DNA from: Bacillota bacterium
GTDB taxonomy: Bacteria; Bacillota; Clostridia; Peptostreptococcales; Anaerovoracaceae
Direction: 5' to 3'
DNA length: 7,119 nucleotides
NCBI GenBank assembly: GCA_022706625.1
Contig: JAKJCD010000095.1
Span: 1-7,119 of the forward strand
A model generated the notes under the pieces. It saw nothing but the letters and a program-made list of their open reading frames with translations. It made no database searches and had not been told where the DNA came from. This document shows, one piece after another, positions 6,364-7,119 of the stretch. Numbering within the stretch: the stretch's first letter is position 1; each line of letters opens with the position of its first letter. A program made the position numbers and the translations under genes.

Positions 6364-6831
6364 TTACCTGAAAACCGATTTTCGCTTGCTCAGGTACCTC
6401 AAAAGAGGAAGTCCTATCCCGTAGCAGGCAGCCGCTTCGCCGGCGGCTACCCAAAGTATGCAGGCCCACAAAGGCAGCGGCACCGAATAAACATAATACA
6501 GCATAGGTCCGATGACGAGACCGTTAGCCAAAACCGGAGGCAAGGGCACCAAAAGCGGCTTGCTGCGCAGCTTGTATGAGACAAGCGCCGCCGCAAGAGT
6601 CGCAGCGCTTCCCAGTACTATATCGAAGATCCCATAGGGCCCCAGGGTGTTGGCTAACAGGCACCCGGCAAACAAACCCGGGATGGCAGCAGGTGTTAAG
6701 GCAGGAAGTATCGTCAGCGCCTCCGCAACTCTGATCTGCATGACCCCGTATGAAATCGGCATCAGAAGTAGAGTCAAGGCCGCATATACAGCGGCAATCA
6801 CAGCGCCATGGACCAAGTATTTAGACTTCAT
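6364..6831 (-). CDS. queT: QueT-family ECF transporter substrate-binding subunit (queuosine precursor)
   Basis: Integral membrane S-component that captures a small substrate for an energy-coupling-factor importer. Family knowledge points to a queuosine precursor such as preQ1 or preQ0. The 155 residues are strongly hydrophobic, with about five to six membrane spans. The family signature appears as QIRVAEALTILP (32-43), TPAAIPGLFAGCLLAN (46-61) and a DIVLGSAATLAAALVSYKLR segment (70-89). The length is normal. AAGGAG lies 6 nt before the start. It sits 16 nt after ecfT and 5 nt before the transpeptidase gene, so the three are probably co-transcribed. No preQ1 riboswitch can lie directly upstream, because the ecfT coding region is there; any such element would be before the operon, outside the window. 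The substrate is inferred from family membership. Confidence 0.93.
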   Translation of the reverse strand: MKSKYLVHGAVIAAVYAALTLLLMPISYGVMQIRVAEALTILPALTPAAIPGLFAGCLLANTLGPYGIFDIVLGSAATLAAALVSYKLRSKPLLVPLPPVLANGLVIGPMLYYVYSVPLPLWACILWVAAGEAAACYGIGLPLLRYLSKRKSVFR

Positions 6832-6847
6832 TTTATTCTCCTTGCCG

Positions 6848-7119
6848 CTACAGATAGTAGGCTTGCAAAACGATTAGCGCTATGAAGCAAATCATGCATA
6901 AGGAAGCCAAAGCATCCCTGGTATGAAAACGCATGGCATTCATCCGGGTCCTCGCATCACCGCCCCGATAGCATCTTGCCTCCATTGCCATTGCCAGGTC
7001 TTGGGCAATGCGAAATGCGCTGATGAACAGCGGTACCAGTAAGGGAATAAGGCTTTTTGCTCTCCTTAGAAGATTGCCAGTTTCAAAGTCAGCGCCTCTG
7101 GCCATCTGCGCCTTCATGA
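6848..7119 (-). CDS. ecfT: ECF transporter transmembrane subunit EcfT (C-terminal part; 5' end beyond the window)
   Basis: The transmembrane coupling protein that links the two ATPases (EcfA1/EcfA2) to a substrate-binding subunit. About 90 residues are visible. They include the first coupling motif AQMARGAD, a PLLVPLFISAFRIAQDLA segment, and the second coupling motif as MEARCYRGG, then RTRM. Canonical EcfT has Ala-Arg-Gly in both coupling helices; here the second reads Ala-Arg-Cys. A final membrane helix (about residues 69-89 of the visible part, ending LIVLQAYYL) closes the protein. The Met at 7117 is almost certainly internal, because full EcfT has about 260 residues and this motif normally lies mid-protein. 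The ecfA genes would be expected just upstream, outside the window. The queT start follows 16 nt after the stop. Confidence 0.93.
   Translation of the reverse strand, partial: MKAQMARGADFETGNLLRRAKSLIPLLVPLFISAFRIAQDLAMAMEARCYRGGDARTRMNAMRFHTRDALASLCMICFIALIVLQAYYL

Noticed and set aside
6359..6469. Upstream in-frame ATG at 6469 extending the transpeptidase by 37 residues
   Set aside because: The extension lies entirely within queT and precedes a clear signal anchor that starts right after the ATG at 6358. Its residues look like an out-of-frame reading of queT.
1..7119. Mobile elements, CRISPR arrays, tRNA/rRNA genes, toxin-antitoxin or defence modules
   Set aside because: I found no terminal inverted repeats, spaced direct repeats, transposase or integrase motifs, or RNA gene signatures; nearly all sequence is accounted for by conserved housekeeping genes.

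Overview
The window reads as ordinary chromosome from an anaerobic Gram-positive bacterium, most likely a member of the Clostridia. That placement is inferred from an oxygen-sensitive class III ribonucleotide reductase with its radical-SAM activase, an ECF-type vitamin transporter with a QueT substrate-binding subunit, a DnaE1-type polymerase with an intact-looking PHP domain, and strong GGAGG-type ribosome binding sites. Every gene I can support lies on the minus strand, so transcription runs from high to low coordinates. Both ends of the window cut through a gene.

In transcription order, the upstream block is the 3' end of ecfT (6848-7119), queT (6364-6831) and a membrane-anchored SH3b/YkuD L,D-transpeptidase (5084-6358). 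The gaps are 16 and 5 nt, so these probably form one transcript. EcfT and QueT would be the transmembrane and substrate-binding parts of an energy-coupling-factor importer, with the likely substrate a queuosine precursor. The third gene is a cell-wall cross-linking enzyme with no obvious link to transport.

A 207-bp gene-free stretch (4877-5083) follows, and it is the most informative non-coding part of the window. It holds two sites resembling the 16-bp NrdR box, 32 bp apart start to start. Downstream of them is a leader rich in inverted repeats, ending in a strong Shine-Dalgarno. This suggests that the next operon is repressed by NrdR, and possibly also controlled at the RNA level.

The downstream block is nrdD (2717-4876), nrdG (1991-2707), trmB (1326-2009) and the start of dnaE (1-1251). 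nrdD and nrdG are 9 nt apart, and nrdG overlaps trmB by 19 nt. A 74-nt gap carrying a good sigma-A-type promoter precedes dnaE. NrdG installs the glycyl radical on NrdD, which makes deoxynucleotides without oxygen. TrmB methylates tRNA G46. DnaE is a replicative DNA polymerase, so dNTP supply and DNA synthesis sit side by side.

I found no mobile element, CRISPR array, rRNA or tRNA gene, or defence system, and no clearly novel protein system. The points most worth following up are the NrdR-box pair, the leader with its alternative pairings, and the altered catalytic motif of the L,D-transpeptidase.
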